Assembly (NCBI GenBank): GCA_000996695.1
Contig: LCAT01000001.1
Location: 59,754 to 123,753, forward strand
Origin: a candidate division TM6 bacterium GW2011_GWE2_41_16
Lineage (GTDB): Bacteria; Babelota; Babeliae; Babelales; Babelaceae
DNA: 64,000 nt
Direction of reading: 5' to 3'
In this document: positions 51,092 through 60,146 of the stretch, one piece after another
Layout: every line of letters starts with the position of its first letter
Numbering within the stretch: position 1 is the first letter of the stretch
Program-made: the position numbers and the translations under genes
The notes under the pieces: model-generated
What the model saw: only the letters and a program-made list of their open reading frames with translations
What the model was told of the DNA's origin: nothing
Databases searched by the model: none

Positions 51092-51820
51092 TTATTTTGG
51101 TTGTGTGGTTGTCGTTGGTGTTATTGTTGTGGTAGATAGTGCTCTGTCTTCTTGTTCAAGGTTCTGTCTAAACTTTTCTATCGCTTCTTTTCCTTCGTAC
51201 CAAGCATCCTCAGCCTTTTTGAGTAAATCAAGCGTTTCTTGATTACATTGTTCAGAGGCAATAATTTCGTAGGGCGTCTGGTTCAGCTTATTGGGGATTA
51301 GTGGGTTAGCACCAGCTTTGAGGAGTTGTCGTATGATGCGTATGTTTTGTTTTTTGTGGCTTGCATGTACGAGAAGACTTTTCCCTTGGCGGTTTATGCT
51401 ATTTGAATCAAATCCAAGCGCTAACAGGTACCCTAAAATAGGTTCTACCTGTTCAGCATACGTAATGGCTGCAAATAGTGTAATACAATTTGTGTCCATC
51501 CATCGTAAATTTCCGTTGCTTACTCGTGTAAGTTCTGTTTTGATTTCACGAGCGCAGGTCTCAAATATGTTTCCTTTTTGTTGTTGTAAGAACAATGAGT
51601 ATCGGCAGGGTGGAAGTTTTTTTAAACAATCGACAAGTTTTTGGCGTAAGAAACTGTTGTATTGGGCAGACATACCCAGTGATTGAGCATCTTCAAGGTT
51701 CATTATTTTTATGCACACAGGAGCTCCAGGAGCTTTCTGCTTGGGCTGTGTTTCCATGCAGAGATTGGAGGAAAAAAAAGATATTGAAATGATTATTACA
51801 AATGCGTATAGATGCTTCAT
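51092..51820 (-). CDS. Secreted ankyrin-repeat protein
   Basis: This 242-aa product has a signal peptide (MKHLYAFVIIISISFFSSNL), a helical N-terminal domain, and two or three ankyrin-like repeats (about 125-200): ILGYLLALGFDSNSINRQGK SLLVHA then IIRQLLKAGANPLIPNKLNQ TPYEII. It closes with a Thr-rich tail. AAAGGAGG precedes the ATG. Ankyrin proteins of intracellular bacteria often act on host proteins; that role here is inference. Confidence 0.85.
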   Translation of the reverse strand: MKHLYAFVIIISISFFSSNLCMETQPKQKAPGAPVCIKIMNLEDAQSLGMSAQYNSFLRQKLVDCLKKLPPCRYSLFLQQQKGNIFETCAREIKTELTRVSNGNLRWMDTNCITLFAAITYAEQVEPILGYLLALGFDSNSINRQGKSLLVHASHKKQNIRIIRQLLKAGANPLIPNKLNQTPYEIIASEQCNQETLDLLKKAEDAWYEGKEAIEKFRQNLEQEDRALSTTTITPTTTTQPK

Positions 51821-51941
51821 AAAACCTCCTTTAGTGGTTTGTAAAATTCAGGCTATAGTACTGCCGATCTTGTGTAATAGCAAAAGAGGAAAAATATCAC
51901 AGGATGACTTGAGGTCGTGCTCGTGCCGGGCGCACCAAAAA

Positions 51942-51969
51942 AGAGAGAGCGTGTTAACACGCTCTCTCT
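51942..51969 (-). terminator. Terminator of the C11 peptidase gene
   Basis: A perfect 28-nt palindrome (AGAGAGAGCGTGTT and its complement) is followed on the minus strand by TTTTTT. Confidence 0.85.
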
Positions 51970-51993
51970 ACTCGATTATAAAGTTTTTTTATA

Positions 51994-53565
51994 TCATCCA
52001 ATCATGTGTTTATTGGTGTACATGTGTATAAATTCTAACCAGTAATTTTGTTTAGCAAATTCTGTCTGAGGATATGATGAGTGAATACGTTTTTCTGGGA
52101 AGTATACCGATATACCGCCAGCTTTTGCGAGATTTACTCCTGCAACGTTACCGATTACGAGGTCTTTTATCGCATCGCAACAGTCACGTGCTGCGTATTT
52201 GATTGCTTTAACCAGCGGGTAGGTCTCAAGTTTTCCTTTGAATTTAGTTTTTTCATCTTCTATATTTTTGAGCACATTGATGCAGAAGTGTCGTAGATCG
52301 ATGTAGCTTGGTTCATCAAAGTGTGTGCAATGGGCTTTGCTCTTGCTTTTACGGATAATTTCATATATTTGATTTGTGAGACCTGGCGATTTTAAAGCAT
52401 TTGCAAGGGCAGCAGCAAGATCGTTTACTTTGCGGTTAAGCGGCTCATACAGTGCAAGGTCAAATGCTGAGTGCGTATAGTCACGTGTGATTGGGTTGTA
52501 CACTTGTTCGTAGACCGAGACGATGTGACGTGCAAGATTGCGTGGAGATACGTCTCCGGCTGCAGGTAGAGAAAGCACTTTGTTATAATCATATCCTGTT
52601 CCCAGTTCTACCTCTTCAGATCCAGTCATAAAGTCCGCGCGTTTGCTGCAGATATAGCCTGTGCCAATGCCCATCATAAAGCATGCATCAAAAATGATAA
52701 TATCAATCTTTTTGTTACCGCGAAGAGCTACAATTGCATCAAGAGCTCGGCAGAGTTTTTGATCATCAAGTGAGTTGCCGGTGGTTTCATCAAAACATAC
52801 GCCTCTGACACATACATTGCTCATGAGTCGTTGAGATTGATCTTGCATGACATAATCAATAAACCCAATCGAACGATCAAGCTCGATCATGTTGGTGTTA
52901 GGGTTATAGAAGAACAGTTCTGCTGGGTTGATAATTCGGCCTTCAAGGTTGAGGTCGCCCATGCCATGGTTCCAAAATATAATTCCGAGGTGCTCTGATG
53001 GGTAATCGGTAACCGCCCAGGTTACTGCGCCGATCAATGTTTCAGCCAAACCGCTGTCCATGCACATGTCGGGGCCGATTTGTTCAATTTTGTTCTTTTT
53101 AATAAAGAGGTGCTTTGTGACCTTTTTGTGAATTTTATCTGGGGAGTAGTCGCGACGTTTGATATCCAGGTGTACCAAGATGTTCATGTTTTGATTTGAT
53201 CCTATAGATGCCATTTGCTCTAAATTTCGATCGGCAAATGGGTATAGATCGTTGTCTGCTGCCATGTAGACGATAAACGTCCATGGCTTTTTGGTTTCTT
53301 TGCTTGCAAGAGCTGATTTATGGCATTCGCCAGTTTGACTTACACCAATCTGACCATTAATCGCATCTTTAGATAAGAGCGAATACGTATTATCTGGGTC
53401 AAAGGCTTCAGATTGATGTGGATAAGGGTCTTTATTAGTGAGGCTTGCTATATTAATTTCTTTGTCATTGTCTACTCCATTTTTATCTGATGATGAAAAT
53501 AGAGGCAGTGCAAGCGCGCACAAACTGATGAAAAACAGGGTTGAAAAGCGTTTTTGTTTAAGCAT
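51994..53565 (-). CDS. Secreted clostripain-family (C11) cysteine peptidase with palindromic-element insert
   Basis: The 523-aa product has a signal peptide (MLKQKRFSTLFFISLCALAL), then residues about 50-82 matching the inserted palindromic segment of UvrD, then the C11 domain starting KPWTFIVYMAADNDLYPFAD. The catalytic His is in GIIFWNHGMGD and the catalytic Cys in IIIFDACFMMGIG. Family enzymes cut after basic residues and often self-process. AAGGAG lies nine nucleotides before the ATG; a TTG two codons earlier is also open. Likely acts outside the cell or in the periplasm; a host target is inference. Confidence 0.88.
   Translation of the reverse strand: MLKQKRFSTLFFISLCALALPLFSSSDKNGVDNDKEINIASLTNKDPYPHQSEAFDPDNTYSLLSKDAINGQIGVSQTGECHKSALASKETKKPWTFIVYMAADNDLYPFADRNLEQMASIGSNQNMNILVHLDIKRRDYSPDKIHKKVTKHLFIKKNKIEQIGPDMCMDSGLAETLIGAVTWAVTDYPSEHLGIIFWNHGMGDLNLEGRIINPAELFFYNPNTNMIELDRSIGFIDYVMQDQSQRLMSNVCVRGVCFDETTGNSLDDQKLCRALDAIVALRGNKKIDIIIFDACFMMGIGTGYICSKRADFMTGSEEVELGTGYDYNKVLSLPAAGDVSPRNLARHIVSVYEQVYNPITRDYTHSAFDLALYEPLNRKVNDLAAALANALKSPGLTNQIYEIIRKSKSKAHCTHFDEPSYIDLRHFCINVLKNIEDEKTKFKGKLETYPLVKAIKYAARDCCDAIKDLVIGNVAGVNLAKAGGISVYFPEKRIHSSYPQTEFAKQNYWLEFIHMYTNKHMIG
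53320..53415 (-). repeat. In-frame palindromic coding repeat (copy B, in the C11 peptidase)
   Basis: Encodes SEAFDPDNTYSLLSKDAING onward to GEC. About 65 of 90 nt and 15 of 30 residues match copy A, in the same frame. The internal stem CCAGATGA / TCATCTGG of copy A appears here as AGATAA / TTATCT: bases changed on both sides so pairing is kept. Confidence 0.8.
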
Positions 53566-53650
53566 GATCAAAGACTCCTTCTTTGTGATGGTGTAAATGT
53601 TCGAACGAGTTGAATCTAGTAAAGAAGAACTTCAGAGAGCAATAGTTGTG

Positions 53651-53765
53651 GCAGGCGTTCGCCTGTTTTGACGTAAACTTGGTATATTATGTCATCGGGT
53701 TAAGGGCTAGGCCCTTATGGGTTAAGGGTGAAACCCTTACGGATTCAAGGGCGGCGCCCTTACTT
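53651..53765. repeat. Palindrome-rich spacer (partial composite element)
   Basis: GGCAGGCGTTCGCC (53651) is followed at 53695-53765 by GGGTTAAGGGCTAGGCCCTT, AAGGGTGAAACCCTTAC and AAGGGCGGCGCCCTTAC, the same words as the right end of the 26253 element. It touches the end of the comEC gene. Confidence 0.65.
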
Positions 53766-53769
53766 TGGG

Positions 53770-54876
53770 CTAGGTTGCTTTTTCGAGTTCAGAGAGCCAG
53801 CAGAGAATTGCGGTAAGCCCAAAGCTCAGCTGAAAGTCTAAAAAGAAGAGGGCGACGGGGTTTGCGATAAGGAATATATAGGTGGTGAGTGTGAGTATAT
53901 CGATCGGCCGGGTTATGTGCCCCCGTATTTGCGCGTATGCCGTGAGCGTTGCTGATAAAACTGCACGAATAAACGAGAGCGATAACCACGAAAAAAGCGC
54001 GTACCCATAGGTCAAAATAAGAGTGAACGAAAGCTTTGTTTTAGGTGATAGCCCAAAAAATGCAAGCAAAAAACCAAGCACACTAAAAAAAATTACCAAA
54101 TGTAGACCCGATCGTGCGATCATGTGCAAAAGGCCCCAGTAGCCGAAATTTTCTCTGATGTCCCTGTTTTGTGCATGTGCGAATGGTGTTTTGCCCAAAA
54201 AAATTAATGAGATGAGATACGCAGTAGGCTTTGAGAAATTTTTCTGAATTGAACAAAAAAGATGTTCTTTTTTGTTGAGGATCCATTGATACATTTTGTT
54301 AGCACGTGATAAGTCTGAACAATACATACGTTTTGGAATTTTAAAAAGAAACACCGATGCTTGAGTAAACGTTTTCATGAGATAGCGGTTAAACGCTTTA
54401 TTGTTAGATTTTTTGTATGTGTGTGGTGGCAGTTCAATGCACATTCCCCCACGCAAATGGGTGTACGGATAGTGTAAAGGCACGGTAACAAATAACCGCA
54501 TTTTTTGCTTGGGTGCGTAGACCAAAAGTTTGAGCGTATAGGGTGTTTTTACTGCGTCATCTATTGCATGAACGATCGATACATCTTCGAGAAGGCCAAT
54601 GCTCATATTTTTTTGTTCTGTGTTTTGCTGATAAAAAGTATCAAAGGTGAATAGCTGCGTCTGATAGCGTATGCCCCCTAAGAGCATGCTTGCAAGAATA
54701 ATAATGCGCATATTTTGAGATATGGGTGTTACACGAGTTAATCCGCAGAACCCAAATAATAACCACAATGCTGCGACAACACTACTTTGAAGTGTAATTA
54801 TAGCGCTCATTAACCCGCAAAGGCCCCAAAACAGGGGTTGCATGTGAATGGTAATAAAATGTTTTGATATATTCAT
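53770..54876 (-). CDS. Truncated ComEC/Rec2-like competence membrane protein
   Basis: This 368-aa protein has N-terminal hydrophobic segments, a soluble loop (about 90-170) like the ComEC N-terminal OB region, and the start of the Competence domain (GYWGLLHMIARSGLHLVIFF near 245). Full ComEC is 600-800 aa, with more helices and a C-terminal metallo-beta-lactamase domain; both are missing. It may be a degraded channel or a minimal form. Its ATG overlaps the upstream stop as TAATG. Confidence 0.75.
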   Translation of the reverse strand: MNISKHFITIHMQPLFWGLCGLMSAIITLQSSVVAALWLLFGFCGLTRVTPISQNMRIIILASMLLGGIRYQTQLFTFDTFYQQNTEQKNMSIGLLEDVSIVHAIDDAVKTPYTLKLLVYAPKQKMRLFVTVPLHYPYTHLRGGMCIELPPHTYKKSNNKAFNRYLMKTFTQASVFLFKIPKRMYCSDLSRANKMYQWILNKKEHLFCSIQKNFSKPTAYLISLIFLGKTPFAHAQNRDIRENFGYWGLLHMIARSGLHLVIFFSVLGFLLAFFGLSPKTKLSFTLILTYGYALFSWLSLSFIRAVLSATLTAYAQIRGHITRPIDILTLTTYIFLIANPVALFFLDFQLSFGLTAILCWLSELEKAT

Positions 54877-55379
54877 TAAGACACGACTTGTTGCTGTGGT
54901 TGCAGAAGCTTTATTGCAGACATGATATGCGAGTTGTTTGTTTGTAGTGCGCTCAGTCCGCTTTGCAATTTATTATTTTCTAGACGAACATCTTTTACCT
55001 CGATTATGGCACGTGCAATATCATCTTTGAGCTTTTGTATATCGTTTACTATATTTTGTAAATCTTCTGTATGTTTTGTTTGCCCTTGTGCATAGTTTTG
55101 TAAAAATGTCGAAAGATCTGTTTTAATGGTCCCAAGTGATTGTTCAAGTTTAAAATTTTTTCTTTTGATCTGCAGAATGCGTACATAGGTCAAAACAGCA
55201 ATGCCTATTGCCAATGAAATTACTATTTCTTTTTTGCTCAAAAAGAGAGACGCTTTTGATTGAATATTTTGTACAAGAGGTTTTTGAGAAAAGTTTGCGA
55301 TGCTTGTTATGTGAAAAGGTATTTTTGCTGTGAGTGCAACGCTCATGCAGAGATAGCAGAGAATGCCTATTTTTTTCAT
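54876..55379 (-). CDS. Membrane-anchored coiled-coil protein
   Basis: From ATG 55379 (GGAG at six nucleotides) the 167-aa product has an N-terminal signal or anchor, a second transmembrane segment (EIVISLAIGIAVLTYVRIL) and a long coiled coil (about 90-150). It is translationally coupled to the ComEC-like gene. The next upstream gene has the same plan. Function unknown. Confidence 0.65.
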   Translation of the reverse strand: MKKIGILCYLCMSVALTAKIPFHITSIANFSQKPLVQNIQSKASLFLSKKEIVISLAIGIAVLTYVRILQIKRKNFKLEQSLGTIKTDLSTFLQNYAQGQTKHTEDLQNIVNDIQKLKDDIARAIIEVKDVRLENNKLQSGLSALQTNNSHIMSAIKLLQPQQQVVS

Positions 55380-55411
55380 ACAGTTCTCCATCAATATAAT
55401 TTTGTGTGTTT

Positions 55412-55909
55412 TTATGATTTTATCGGTTCAGTAGTTTGTTGTGGTGGCAATCTTGATAATAGTTCATCAAGTTTTTGAGACAGTTCAGGTATTTTTTTTG
55501 TATCTTCGGCGATGGCAGTTGTGTCCTCTTTTATGGAGCTTGTTGCATTCAATATTGTGCCGGCGCGTGTGTTTGCTTCTTCGGCCTTTTGAAGAAGTTG
55601 CGTGAGTAAATCCTGATTTTGGGTTGTTTTTTGTGAAACTTGTTCAACACGTTTTGCTTGTTGCTGTTGCTCGGCAATAATTGTTTGTGTGTTTTGAGCA
55701 ATAATTTGAGTTGTTTTTAAAGTTTCTTTAACACGACCGGGAGCCGTTACCGCGTCTACAATGTGTTCAATTCCACTTCCTATCCCAGCAAAAACAAGGG
55801 CTGCGATACCAAGAATAACGAAATGTTCTTTTCCACCATATGTGCGCATTGGCGTGGCAAGAAGTATGATGCAAAGAATACTGAGTGAGATTGTTTTGAG
55901 TGTATTCAT
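55412..55909 (-). CDS. Membrane-anchored coiled-coil protein
   Basis: The 165-aa product has a signal peptide (MNTLKTISLSILCIILLATP), a transmembrane segment (FVILGIAALVFAGIGSGIEH) and a long heptad region (about 60-150, QQAKRVEQVSQKTTQNQDL). Organised like the downstream gene. Probably the first gene of the 55909-53770 group. Function unknown. Confidence 0.65.
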   Translation of the reverse strand: MNTLKTISLSILCIILLATPMRTYGGKEHFVILGIAALVFAGIGSGIEHIVDAVTAPGRVKETLKTTQIIAQNTQTIIAEQQQQAKRVEQVSQKTTQNQDLLTQLLQKAEEANTRAGTILNATSSIKEDTTAIAEDTKKIPELSQKLDELLSRLPPQQTTEPIKS

Positions 55910-56023
55910 AATGGTTTCTTTCTTTGCTTAAAAATAGGTGTTAAAAATTTATGAAAAATGTCCTTTTTGTATATGCCCATATATCAATCGTTTATTCGAT
56001 CAGCAGATGATATCAAGTTTGTT

Positions 56024-56055
56024 TAATGTGCATATGTTAATGGACTGTGTTATAT
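56024..56055 (+). repeat. Fragment (3' end) of the ~105-bp intergenic repeat
   Basis: AATGTGCATATGTTAATGGACTG then TGTTATATA resembles the repeat tail. Degenerate; the rest of the 55910-56127 gap shows no gene. Confidence 0.35.
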
Positions 56056-56127
56056 AAAAAATGTAGAATGAGTCTTGCCTTAGGTTCAATAGTTTTTTTA
56101 TTTTTTAGCGAGCAGTGTTAAAAAACG

Positions 56128-58743
56128 ATGGTAAACAAAAAAGTTTTTGATAATGGTTTTTGCGTATTACACAAGCATATGCCACGCATCCCAAGCGTTT
56201 CAATTCAGCTCTGGTATGGCGTTGGCTCAAAACACGAAAAAACCGGTGAGTATGGTATTGCGCATTTTATTGAGCACATGATTTTTAAGGGTACAAAAAA
56301 ACTTTCAGAGTCCGATATTAATGTGCTTACCACAAAAATGTCCGGATCATGCAATGCGTTTACCTCATATGATTACACCGGATATCTTTTTGATGTGCCA
56401 TCCCAGTATCTTGGTGATGTTTTGCCCCTTATGGCTGACTGTATGGGCAATTGTACGTTCAATGATGAATTTTTAGCATCTGAGCTCAAGACTGTTGTGC
56501 AAGAGCTCAAAATGTATACCGATAACTATGTTTCTTCTTTGATCAAGCAAATGATGTCAGGTATATTTTTTGATCATCCGTATCGTAATCCGGTTCTTGG
56601 GTACAAGCAGGACTTGTTTGCGTTTAATCGCGAAAAATTATGTGATTTTTATCAAAGACATTACGCTCCAAACAATGCAACTCTTATTGTGGTTGGAGAC
56701 GTAGATTTTGATATTGTTATTAAACAAGCTGAGCAAAATTTTGCTTCGATTCCTGCCCGTCAAATTGATAAACAAGATTCGTTTGCGCATGCGTACGATT
56801 TTGTATCGCGCTCAACCATTTTTGAGAGAGCTGTAACGCAGCATAAATGTGTGCTCGCCTGGGTGATTCCTGGGGTATCAAAAAAACAGAGTTATCTTGT
56901 TGATGTACTTACATGGGTTTTGGCTTCAGGCAATGGTTCGATTTTATATCGCTTGCTGGCAACAGAACTAGACTTAGTGTTCGATATTAGTGCGACAAGT
57001 TATGATCTGTTTGAGTATGGTGTCTTTTTTATATACTTTGAGCCAAAAAATCCGGACGATATCGAAAAAATACACACACTTATTTTCGAACAAATCGAAA
57101 AAATTATTCAAGAAGGCGTTCAACAAATAGATCTTGAGCGTGCACAGCGAAAAGTACATGCAAGCCATGTTGCCCTTTATGAGGAGCCAGAAGAGTACGC
57201 ATACTCACTTGGCAGTCTTTTTCTTGCCACTGGTAACGAACGTTCTGTTGATGAATACTGCATGTGGAACACACATACTTTGGGTTCAAATTTACAAGAA
57301 TTGCTTAAAGTGTATTTTGATCGTTCATATGTTCAAAAGGGTATGATAGTGCCTTTTAGAACCCAAACACATGCTACTACTTGGCAAAATATGCAAAAAA
57401 TTTCTGATCAGAGTGATGAAAAGTTTCTTCAAAAATTTAGTAGAGAATCGCCTGTTCAAGAGGCTTGCGTAGCTCAATCTTTTGTGCCAAAAATGCCAAA
57501 ACCATTTGTTTTTCCTAAGCCAAATACCCTCAAGCTTAAAAATGGACTTACCATATTATATTTGCATACACCAGAAATCGATAAAATAGACTTGGTGATC
57601 GATTTAAAATCTAAACACTATCAGGACGACCTTGGCTTGCAGGGTTTAAGTGCTTGTGTTTCAAATATAATACTTGAGGGTGCAGCTCAGTATGATGCTA
57701 CGGGCTTTGCTCAAAAGCTCGAATCATATGGAATGGACATATCAAGTGTCCCTGGTTCGGTTTCTTTATCCATGCTTTCTGAAGATTTTGAACATGGCGC
57801 AGAGCTTTTGGGACTTGTGCTCACACAGGCAACATGTAGCGCCGATTCTCTTGAGCAAGTTCGTGAGCGTATGCTCTCAGACCTTGCTAATTTTTGGGAT
57901 GAGCCTAACCACTTTTCTGGTCAGCTTATGCGTGAAATCGTATATCGTGATCATCCGTATGCTCGCAATATTCTCGGTCAAGTCGATGATATACATAAAA
58001 TTTCTCAAAAGCTTATTAAACAAGCATATCGGCAAAAAATTTCTCCCGATGGTGCAACTATGGCGATCGTGGGGAATCTTAAGGGGCATGATATTGAGTT
58101 ATTGTGCGAAAAATATTTTGGTTCTTGGCAAAATAGTTCTGTGACCGACGTGATATTTCCTGCAATAGCGTGTCCTCAAGAAACATTGGTAAAGCGGTAT
58201 ATTGATCGAGACCAGGTTGTTATAAGTTTTGGTGCGCCATCTGTTGCGCGCACTGATGATCGGTATGATGCTTTGTTATTGTATGATCAAATTTTTGGTG
58301 GTGGCGTGCTTGGAGCCATGAGCTCGCGTTTGTTTCAATTACGCGAAGCAACAGGGTTGTTTTATGGTATCCGTGGATCATTAATCTCGGGAGCTCATAA
58401 ACAACCAGGTATGTTGCATGTCAAAACGATGGTATCAACCGATCGCGTTGATGAAGCGGCGCGTTCAATTGAAGATCTTATTCGTCAGGGTGCATCAACG
58501 ATGACACAAGAAGAGTTTGCCGATGTACAGAGAGCTCTTGGTTATGCGGTGATCGAAAATTTCGCTACGAATAAACAGATCGCGCACACGTTCTTGCATG
58601 CGCATGCATTTGGCTTTGCACCGGATTTTTATGACCATCGTGCTGAGAAACTTGCAAGCTGGCGTCGTGCTGATGTGCAGCGTATAGTCGAGGAATTTTT
58701 AGCGCAGTGTCGCCTAACTCAACTACGCGTCGGCCGCGTATAA
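56128..58743 (+). CDS. M16-family zinc peptidase, two fused M16 halves
   Basis: The 871-aa protein contains an active N-terminal M16 half with the inverted zinc motif HFIEH (H46, E49, H50) and a third ligand near E126 (VVQELKMY), and a second half (from about 460) without HxxEH (LGLQGLSACVSNIILEG). Such two-halved enzymes (pitrilysin/PqqL-like or M16B) degrade small peptides, in the periplasm or cytoplasm. No signal peptide is seen, so cytoplasmic. Weak Shine-Dalgarno. Long for M16B, short for pitrilysin. Confidence 0.9.
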   Translation: MVNKKVFDNGFCVLHKHMPRIPSVSIQLWYGVGSKHEKTGEYGIAHFIEHMIFKGTKKLSESDINVLTTKMSGSCNAFTSYDYTGYLFDVPSQYLGDVLPLMADCMGNCTFNDEFLASELKTVVQELKMYTDNYVSSLIKQMMSGIFFDHPYRNPVLGYKQDLFAFNREKLCDFYQRHYAPNNATLIVVGDVDFDIVIKQAEQNFASIPARQIDKQDSFAHAYDFVSRSTIFERAVTQHKCVLAWVIPGVSKKQSYLVDVLTWVLASGNGSILYRLLATELDLVFDISATSYDLFEYGVFFIYFEPKNPDDIEKIHTLIFEQIEKIIQEGVQQIDLERAQRKVHASHVALYEEPEEYAYSLGSLFLATGNERSVDEYCMWNTHTLGSNLQELLKVYFDRSYVQKGMIVPFRTQTHATTWQNMQKISDQSDEKFLQKFSRESPVQEACVAQSFVPKMPKPFVFPKPNTLKLKNGLTILYLHTPEIDKIDLVIDLKSKHYQDDLGLQGLSACVSNIILEGAAQYDATGFAQKLESYGMDISSVPGSVSLSMLSEDFEHGAELLGLVLTQATCSADSLEQVRERMLSDLANFWDEPNHFSGQLMREIVYRDHPYARNILGQVDDIHKISQKLIKQAYRQKISPDGATMAIVGNLKGHDIELLCEKYFGSWQNSSVTDVIFPAIACPQETLVKRYIDRDQVVISFGAPSVARTDDRYDALLLYDQIFGGGVLGAMSSRLFQLREATGLFYGIRGSLISGAHKQPGMLHVKTMVSTDRVDEAARSIEDLIRQGASTMTQEEFADVQRALGYAVIENFATNKQIAHTFLHAHAFGFAPDFYDHRAEKLASWRRADVQRIVEEFLAQCRLTQLRVGRV

Positions 58744-58759
58744 CGGGCATTCGCCCGTT
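58742..58759 (+). other. Hairpin at the M16 peptidase stop codon
   Basis: AACGGGC / GCCCGTT (7 bp) around ATTC, just past the TAA. It contains GGCATTCGCC-like sequence as in the coding repeats. It may end the M16 transcript before mutY. Confidence 0.45.
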
Positions 58760-58802
58760 CTGCCTTTGTTTTGTGAATATTAATGGGTTTGAGGAATGTT
58801 TT

Positions 58803-59666
58803 GTGACAACTGCAATGTTTTTACTCAAAGAGCTGTCTCGCGCTGATATAGACTTTTTTAGGTCTTTGGTGTGGGACTACTATGCTGTCAACAGACGCGA
58901 GTTCGTCTGGCGTTTTGAGCCGGACCCATACGCTGTTGTGGTGTCTGAGTTTATGCTTCAGCAAACGCAAACTGAGCGCGTAGCTCAAAAGTATCCGCCA
59001 TTTTTAGCGCGTTTTTCATCCTGGCGATCTCTTGCAGCAGCACCGCTTGCTGATGTGATTATTGCTTGGCAAGGGCTTGGGTATAACAGGCGAGCACGCT
59101 TTTTACATTTACTTGCTGGGCGTGTGATCAATGAGTTTGATGGTGTTTTGCCCAATGATCCTTGCGTGCTTAAAACGTGCTCAGGTATAGGTCCTAACAC
59201 CGCAGGGTCGATCTGTGCGTTCGCATTTAACAAGCCAATTGTGTTTATCGAAACAAACATTCGTGCGGTATTTATACATACGTTTTTTTCTGACCGTGAT
59301 GATGTTGCCGATGCTGAATTATTGCCATTAATCAAACAAACACTTGATGAGAACAATCCGCGTGAGTGGTACTATGCGCTTATGGATTATGGGGTATATC
59401 TCAAAAAACAGCACAAAAATCCGACACGTAAAAGTAAACATCATACGATTCAATCAAAATTTTCTGGATCTGATCGACAAATCCGAGGCGCTATCTTGCG
59501 TCAGCTTAGTTTGTCAGTTGCAAAAAATTGTATGCTCGAGAGCCTTTTTGAAGTTTTATCAGACAGCTATGGATGTGATCCTGTGCGTGCACAAAAAATT
59601 CTCGATGGTCTTATTGCCGAAGGTATGGTATCGCGTGTACATGGTGGCGATATGATTTGTTTGTAA
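58803..59666 (+). CDS. mutY: MutY-like A/G-specific DNA glycosylase lacking the Fe-S cysteines
   Basis: The 287-aa HhH-GPD protein has VVSEFMLQQTQTERV, a WQGLGYNRRARFLH stretch and the helix-hairpin-helix GIGPNTAGSICAFAFNKPIV followed by ETNIRAVF. The Asp usual before TN is Glu here. The C-terminal four-Cys Fe-S loop is absent: ALMDYGVYLKKQHKNPTRKS is followed by HHTIQSKFSGSDRQIRG. This matches a known Fe-S-free branch as far as I recall. GTG 58803 lies seven nucleotides after GAGGA; the frame extends upstream to 58707. It would remove adenine mispaired with oxoguanine. Confidence 0.8.
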   Translation: MTTAMFLLKELSRADIDFFRSLVWDYYAVNRREFVWRFEPDPYAVVVSEFMLQQTQTERVAQKYPPFLARFSSWRSLAAAPLADVIIAWQGLGYNRRARFLHLLAGRVINEFDGVLPNDPCVLKTCSGIGPNTAGSICAFAFNKPIVFIETNIRAVFIHTFFSDRDDVADAELLPLIKQTLDENNPREWYYALMDYGVYLKKQHKNPTRKSKHHTIQSKFSGSDRQIRGAILRQLSLSVAKNCMLESLFEVLSDSYGCDPVRAQKILDGLIAEGMVSRVHGGDMICL

Positions 59667-59720
59667 AAGCGAATGCCCCGGCATTTTGTTTCGCCAGGGC
59701 CTCTGCTTTTTGAAACAAAT

Positions 59721-60146
59721 TTAGAAAAATTTTGGTTGAAGTCTTTCAGCGATTATTTTCATAAATTGATAGTGCGCAGGGATATCTGCGGCGATTTCTT
59801 GGGCAATAACTTCTCGGTAAATATGAGACGTGAGATTGCGGTCTTGAAGAATTTTTTGAGCGGAGGCAAGTTCTTGTTTACTTAGCAATCCCGTATCGTG
59901 AGCTATTTTGTATACCTCGTTTGGTATGGGCGCATTGATGGGTATTTTATATACTTCTTCTATGTACAAGCGGAGATACTTCCACAATAACTCTGATGTA
60001 TACTCGAATCTCTGTATAAGAGAATCCCTAATCATTTTGTATATGCGTGGATTTATATTTTCTTTTTTAGTAATTTCATCTAATACTTCTTCAAGAGAGC
60101 GTATGGCTTGTAATACAATATCGTATTTTTCTTTTAATCCATCCAT
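59721..60146 (-). CDS. HEPN-domain protein of a MntA/HepT-like toxin-antitoxin pair
   Basis: The 141-aa helical protein belongs to the nucleotidyltransferase substrate-binding / HEPN group (HI0074-like): RFEYTSELLWKYLRLYIEEV and, at its C-terminal half, RNLTSHIY, which fits the HEPN Rx4-6H RNase motif. In type VII systems such HepT toxins cut RNA and are blocked by adenylylation. It overlaps the antitoxin-like gene by 13 nt. Confidence 0.83.
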   Translation of the reverse strand: MDGLKEKYDIVLQAIRSLEEVLDEITKKENINPRIYKMIRDSLIQRFEYTSELLWKYLRLYIEEVYKIPINAPIPNEVYKIAHDTGLLSKQELASAQKILQDRNLTSHIYREVIAQEIAADIPAHYQFMKIIAERLQPKFF

